Positions 60,325 through 64,000 of a stretch of DNA of 64,000 nucleotides are shown one piece after another (position 1 is the stretch's first letter; every line of letters starts with the position of its first letter). Source of the DNA: Actinokineospora iranica (GTDB taxonomy: Bacteria > Actinomycetota > Actinomycetes > Mycobacteriales > Pseudonocardiaceae); NCBI RefSeq assembly GCF_900101685.1, contig NZ_FMZZ01000008.1:186001-250000 (forward strand). Direction: 5' to 3'. The notes beneath the pieces were generated by a model. The model ran no database searches. It had not been told where the DNA came from and was given only the letters and a program-made list of their open reading frames with translations. The translations under genes were made by a program, and so were the position numbers.

Positions 60325-60645
60325 ATGAGGCGGTTTTGTTGCGGGTTGTTGAGCGCCGTTGCCGCGGGGGCATTGGCGGTATCGGGAGCCTCGGCCGCGC
60401 ACGCGGATCAGCAACCAAAGCACGTGTACTGCGATGGGACCGCGGAGGTGAACGGGGAAATCCCGCACTACAGCATTGTGGCTGTCGGCTGCGATCACAT
60501 CGAGTACCGGGGTCCTGCGAAGATCACCACCAGGGACACCGGGATCAACTGGGTTTGCGATGACGCCCGGGTCCATCTGGTTCGCTGGACGAACATCTGG
60601 GCCGCCGAAGGATTCGATTGTGTTCCCTTGATGCGCGAAGACTGA
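60325..60645 (+). CDS. Secreted 106-residue protein, tandem copy 1
   Basis: 106 residues, ATG preceded by AGGAGGAGAT. Signal peptide about 1-28: RRFCCGLLSAVAAGALAVSG...AHADQ with likely cleavage after AHA. Mature part about 78 residues with four cysteines (YCDG, VGCDH, WVCDD, FDCV) in a pattern consistent with two disulfides, and aromatic-rich VRWTNIWAAEGFDC. Tandem paralogue at 60871 is exactly the same length. No known family. Predicted exported, disulfide-bonded protein; role unknown. Confidence 0.5.
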   Translation: MRRFCCGLLSAVAAGALAVSGASAAHADQQPKHVYCDGTAEVNGEIPHYSIVAVGCDHIEYRGPAKITTRDTGINWVCDDARVHLVRWTNIWAAEGFDCVPLMRED

Positions 60646-60764
60646 CAAAGCTGTGCGGCGGTCTGCTTGGAGTCGAAACAGGTCGCGGGCGCCGCCAGGC
60701 CGGTCCGGAGCGGGCGTGCGGTGGAGGCCGCGCGCGGCCGAGGTGTGGTCACCTGTCGAATTCG

Positions 60765-60793
60765 ACAATCGAGCGACGCTCAATGGTGTGATT
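60765..60793 (+). repeat. Upstream element, copy B of the 29-base repeat
   Basis: Second copy of the element at 60207-60235, 78 bases upstream of the second secreted-protein gene. Inside it GAGC-GAC-GCTC forms a small inverted repeat; copy A has one base changed there. Both genes also share a leader ending TTCAGGAGGAGA. Confidence 0.5.
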
Positions 60794-60870
60794 CGCCGCA
60801 GGCGGGATGTTGTTCACCTATATCGGATTGCAAGTTCCGTAACCTTTCTTGTCGCTATTCAGGAGGAGAG

Positions 60871-61191
60871 ATGAACCGCTTGCGCTTCGGCGTCGCGGCG
60901 GCCCTCGCCGCGGGCGCCGTGCTGGCCTGCGACGCTTCCGCCGCGCGCGCGGACCTGCCCGAGGCAGGCTGCCTCAAGACGATCGGCCAAGAGGGAAACC
61001 CGCCCAACGTCGAGGTGGATGCCACCGTCTGCGACGAAATGGACGACTACGAGGGGCCGGGGAGGATCTTCGTGGCGGACAGCGGCATCACCTGGGTCTG
61101 TCGGCATGTCGAGTTCAGTCACTTCACCCATGAGGGCACGACCATCTACTACGCGGAGGGGGAAGGTTGTTCCCCCTCGGAAACCGACTAG
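60871..61191 (+). CDS. Secreted 106-residue protein, tandem copy 2
   Basis: 106 residues, ATG with AGGAGGAGAG upstream. Signal peptide about 1-27 (RLRFGVAAALAAGAVLACDASAARA/D). The mature part conserves the layout of copy 1: cysteines in AGCLKT, TVCDE, WVCRH and EGCSP, the central EGPGRIFVADSGITWVC equivalent to GPAKITTRDTGINWVC, and an aromatic C-terminal part. Divergence in the rest is strong, so the duplication is old. Function unknown. Ends 4 bases inside the convergent permease gene. Confidence 0.5.
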   Translation: MNRLRFGVAAALAAGAVLACDASAARADLPEAGCLKTIGQEGNPPNVEVDATVCDEMDDYEGPGRIFVADSGITWVCRHVEFSHFTHEGTTIYYAEGEGCSPSETD

Positions 61192-62705
61192 GGCTTGATC
61201 GCTTCCTTGTGTAGCAGTGAGTGGCGCCTGCCGTACGCGAAATAGAGGACGACGCCCAGCGCCATCCACCCGACAAACCGCAGCCAGGTCAGCACTGTCA
61301 GGTTCAGCATCAGCCACAGGCAGGCCGCGATCGCCAGCAGCGGGAGCACCGGCATCCACGGCACCCGGAACGCCCGGGGCAGGTCGGGCCGGGTGCGCCG
61401 CAGGACGATCACGCCCGCGGACACCAGCACGAACGCGAACAGCGTGCCGACGTTGACCATTTCCTCCAGCTTGTCGGCGTCGAAGAAGGTCGCCGCGACC
61501 GCGACGAGCGCGCCAACGGCGATGGTGGCGCGCGCCGGGGTGCCCTTTGCGCTGGTGCGGGAGAGGCCGCGGGGGAACAGGCCGTCGCGGGACATGGCGT
61601 ACACGACCCGGATCTGGCCGAGCATCAGCACCATCACCACGGTCGTCAGGCCCGCGAGCGCGCCGATGGAGATCACCTGCGCCGCCCAGTCGACGTCGTT
61701 GAGCGCGAACGCGGTGGCCAGGGTCTTCTTGTCCTCGCTGCCGTCGGGCTTCGCGGTGGTCGCCAGCTGCTGGTAGGAGACCATGCCCACGAGCACCAGC
61801 GACACCGCGACGTAGAGCAGGGTCACGATGGACAGCGACCCGAAGATGCCGCGCGGCACCGACCGCTGCGGGTTCTTGGTCTCTTCCGCGGTGGTGGCGA
61901 CGATGTCGAAGCCGATGAACGCGAAGAACACCAGCGACGCGCCCGCCAAGAGCCCGAACCCGCCGAAGGTGCTTCCCTCCCCGCCGACAAGGTAAGAGAA
62001 CAGCGACTGCTCGACGCCGCTTTCCCCGGGCGCGGCCTCTTGGGCGGGCGGGATGAACGGGCTGTAGTTGGCCGCCTTGACGTAGAAGAGGCCGAGCACG
62101 ATGACGAACAGCACGATGCCGACCTTGATGCCGGTGATCACCATGCTCACCCGCGACGACAGCTTCGTGCCGATCGCCAGCAGTGTCGCGAGCACGACCA
62201 CCAGCAGCAGCGCGCCCCAGTCCACGTGCAGGCCGCCGACCGTGACCACGGTCGCCGTCGTCACCGCCGGGTCGAAGCCGAACACGTAGCCCATAACCGT
62301 GTTCAGGTAGACCGACCAGCCCTTGGACACCGCCGCGGACCCGACCGCGAGTTCGAGGACGAGGTCCCAGCCGATGATCCACGCGACGAACTCGCCGAAG
62401 GTCGCGTAAGAGAACGTGTACGCGCTACCCGCGACCGGCACAGTGGAGGCGAACTCGGCGTAGCAGAGCGCGGCCAGCGCGCAGGCGATAGCGGCGATCA
62501 CGAACGCCAGCGAGACCGACGGTCCCGCGAAGTCGCCTGCCGTGCGCGCGGTAAGGGTGAAGATGCCCGCGCCGATCACCACCGCGACTCCGAAGACGAC
62601 CAGGTCCCAGGTCGAGAGGTCGCGGCGGAGCCTGGTGTCCGGGTCGTCGGTGTCCGCGATCGACTGCTCCACCGACTTCGTCCGCCACAGACCGTTGCCA
62701 GGCAC
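61188..62705 (-). CDS. APC-superfamily amino acid permease
   Basis: Proton-coupled amino acid transporter, 505 residues, GTG at 62705 with AGAGGGAG upstream. Twelve or more hydrophobic helices. DLVVFGVAVVIGAGIFTL (TM1), SLAFVIAAIACALAALCYAEF, PVAGSAYTFSYATFGEFVAWIIGWDLVLE, FFAFIGFDIVATTAEETKNPQRSVPRGI and MVLMLGQIRVVYAMSRDGLFP are typical of CAT-type (cationic amino acid) transporters. The substrate cannot be told. Single gene. Confidence 0.5.
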   Translation of the reverse strand: MPGNGLWRTKSVEQSIADTDDPDTRLRRDLSTWDLVVFGVAVVIGAGIFTLTARTAGDFAGPSVSLAFVIAAIACALAALCYAEFASTVPVAGSAYTFSYATFGEFVAWIIGWDLVLELAVGSAAVSKGWSVYLNTVMGYVFGFDPAVTTATVVTVGGLHVDWGALLLVVVLATLLAIGTKLSSRVSMVITGIKVGIVLFVIVLGLFYVKAANYSPFIPPAQEAAPGESGVEQSLFSYLVGGEGSTFGGFGLLAGASLVFFAFIGFDIVATTAEETKNPQRSVPRGIFGSLSIVTLLYVAVSLVLVGMVSYQQLATTAKPDGSEDKKTLATAFALNDVDWAAQVISIGALAGLTTVVMVLMLGQIRVVYAMSRDGLFPRGLSRTSAKGTPARATIAVGALVAVAATFFDADKLEEMVNVGTLFAFVLVSAGVIVLRRTRPDLPRAFRVPWMPVLPLLAIAACLWLMLNLTVLTWLRFVGWMALGVVLYFAYGRRHSLLHKEAIKP

Positions 62706-62810
62706 CGGCAAGCTCCCTCTACTTGTGGGTGAATAGGCCACGCGAGGTTATCCCCGTTGGAAGGTCCCTGCCCACCACGGGCAGTGGTTGTGATCGCGCG
62801 AGCCGGACCG

Positions 62811-64000
62811 CTACGGAACCGAGCGCCAGGAGGTCGACGTGGGGTCCGCCGGGTCCAGGCCCGCGGCGAGCGCGACCGCGCGGTCCCACTCCGGGTCGAC
62901 CATGTAGTTCCCGTGTCCCAGGATTCCGGCGGCCCACCGCCGTCCGGGGAACGGGCCGCGCATCGGGTCCGGCAGCCAGTGGTCGCCGCCCAGCACGAGC
63001 GCCCCGGTGGGGCTTACCTTGGCCGCGGGTAGCGGGCCGACGGTGCCGTCTGCCCGGAATCCGGTTCCCAGCAGCCGCCCGTCGCACACCTGCCTGCCCC
63101 AGGTGGTCACCGCGCCGCCCAGCGGGTCCGTGCCGCGGCACAGCGACCGCCACCGGATTCCCAGTTGCCCGGCCAGTTGCGCCAGCGACTCGTGCGGCAC
63201 CGCGCCGGGAAACGCGCGCGGGTACGCCCACTGAAGCTGCGACCCGACCGTCACCAGGCCGAGCCGCTGCCGCTCCGGCTCGTTCATCGACTCCAGCAGC
63301 CGCGCCGCGGTGACCGCGACAAGCAGGCTTCCCTGACTGTGCCCGGTCAGCACGACACGGGTGGACGGATCGCGGAGATGCTCGACCACCCGCGCGGCCA
63401 ACTCGGGCGCGACCTTCAGCGCGTAGCACGGCGGCACGGTCGGGTGCGCCTCGCGCGGCCAGAACGAGGCGAGGTCGGCCAGCACGCCCAGCCGCCTGCC
63501 CGCTTCCGGTTTCTTGGCGGCGGTGTAGACCGCCCGCAGGAGAGACGCGGCGAGCAGGCCCAGCGTCACGATGCCCAGTCCGGACAGCGGGCTCATCCAC
63601 TCCGGTGTCCGGATTCCGGCGACCCGCATCGTCACCGAGATCCCCGCCCCCGCGGCCAGCACCCCCGCCGTGGCCAGCAGCATCCGGTGCATGTTGCGGC
63701 GCTGCCAGCCCGCCAGCCGCCACGCGCGCAGCGCCCTGGCCGCGTCGCGCGGCTTCCCCTGGTGCAGCAGATCGATCTCCCGGTAGCCCTCCGGGACTAC
63801 CAGCAGCCGGATAGCCGCCACCGCCAGGCTGGGGACCGCCACCGCCGCGCCGATCACCGCTGCCGCGCCCCACAGCAGGGTGACCTGCTCGTATCCCTGC
63901 GGCAGCATGATGTCGCCGTCGCCGACCAGCTCCCGCAGCGTGATCGACAGGCCCGCGCCGAGCCCGCCGCCGAGCAGCCCGGCGAACGCCAGCACCGGCG
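62811..64000 (-). CDS. Membrane protein with alpha/beta-hydrolase-like domain, N-terminus outside window
   Basis: At least 394 residues; the frame is open to the window end, so the start is beyond 64000. The visible N-terminal part has about four to five helices (LLWGAAAVIGAAVAVPSLAV, GIVTLGLLAASLLRAV). The C-terminal domain has a lipase-type nucleophile elbow in VVLTGHSQGSLLVAVTAARLL and later TVGSQLQWAYPRAFPG and a His (GDHWLP / GHGNYMVDPEW), with an Asp between, so a Ser-Asp-His triad is likely. Related hydrolases are widespread in actinomycetes. Substrate unknown. Confidence 0.5.
   Translation of the reverse strand, partial: PVLAFAGLLGGGLGAGLSITLRELVGDGDIMLPQGYEQVTLLWGAAAVIGAAVAVPSLAVAAIRLLVVPEGYREIDLLHQGKPRDAARALRAWRLAGWQRRNMHRMLLATAGVLAAGAGISVTMRVAGIRTPEWMSPLSGLGIVTLGLLAASLLRAVYTAAKKPEAGRRLGVLADLASFWPREAHPTVPPCYALKVAPELAARVVEHLRDPSTRVVLTGHSQGSLLVAVTAARLLESMNEPERQRLGLVTVGSQLQWAYPRAFPGAVPHESLAQLAGQLGIRWRSLCRGTDPLGGAVTTWGRQVCDGRLLGTGFRADGTVGPLPAAKVSPTGALVLGGDHWLPDPMRGPFPGRRWAAGILGHGNYMVDPEWDRAVALAAGLDPADPTSTSWRSVP

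Noticed and set aside
60198-60563. 121-codon frame overlapping the first secreted protein
   Set aside because: Out of frame with the gene that has a strong ribosome site, signal peptide and a same-length paralogue.

Overview
The window looks like chromosomal DNA of a high-GC actinomycete of the Pseudonocardiales (Actinokineospora, Saccharothrix or Amycolatopsis type). Starts are often GTG or TTG, adjacent genes often overlap by 1-4 bases, and there are WhiB, F420 (fbiA/fbiB) and mycobacterial-type cell-wall genes. The conserved backbone keeps the order I know from Mycobacterium tuberculosis Rv3280 to Rv3255c: accD5, birA, a PH-domain membrane protein, purK, purE, fadE25, a TIGR03089 protein, LCP proteins, rmlD, wbbL, GDP-mannose pyrophosphorylase, fbiB/fbiA, whiB2, an Rv3259-like protein, a DUF3499 protein, manB, an SIS-type protein and manA. 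I see no IS element, phage gene or CRISPR array.

Layout. 1-3.8 kb: carboxyltransferase subunit (cut by the window edge), biotin ligase, PH-domain protein, HMG-CoA lyase and CbiZ. 3.9-7.6 kb: a compact polymorphic-toxin operon (YbaB-like protein, WXG100-like protein, an 868-residue toxin ending in a TNT-type NAD glycohydrolase domain, and a small overlapping ORF that is probably its immunity protein). 7.6-16.2 kb: hisN, a two-component system, two GtrA proteins, an ECF sigma factor fused to an anti-sigma-like zinc finger and a membrane/extracytoplasmic part, a degenerate GGDEF-like protein and a GT87 mannosyltransferase. 16.2-25.6 kb: purK/purE, an abnormal tRNA-like gene, two divergent acyl-CoA dehydrogenases, DinB, a molybdopterin oxidoreductase, an SDR and a TIGR03089 protein. 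25.6-42 kb: two LCP ligases, dTDP-rhamnose genes (rmlB, rmlD), an ACC-synthase-like aminotransferase, six glycosyltransferases including wbbL, and GDP-mannose pyrophosphorylase. 42-49 kb: AlkA-type glycosylase, XRE and GntR regulators, NUDIX, fbiB/fbiA, a site-2 protease and whiB2. 49-60 kb: a very large GT2-membrane protein, Rv3259-like and DUF3499 proteins, manB, Trm112, an SIS-like protein, manA, a CDF transporter and a MutL/GlmL-like protein. 60-64 kb: two tandem secreted 106-residue proteins, an APC permease and a membrane hydrolase cut by the window end.

How the genes work together. manA, manB and the GDP-mannose pyrophosphorylase supply GDP-mannose, and rmlB/rmlD supply dTDP-rhamnose. 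WbbL and the other glycosyltransferases use these sugars, and LCP proteins attach the finished glycopolymer to the wall. The lipid genes at 18-25 kb seem tied together by a shared palindromic operator. The most unusual items are the TNT toxin locus (11-residue repeats, a substituted active-site position), the membrane-tethered ECF fusion, the shared-operator lipid regulon, the tandem secreted proteins with a duplicated upstream element, and the tRNA-like gene with no usable anticodon loop.
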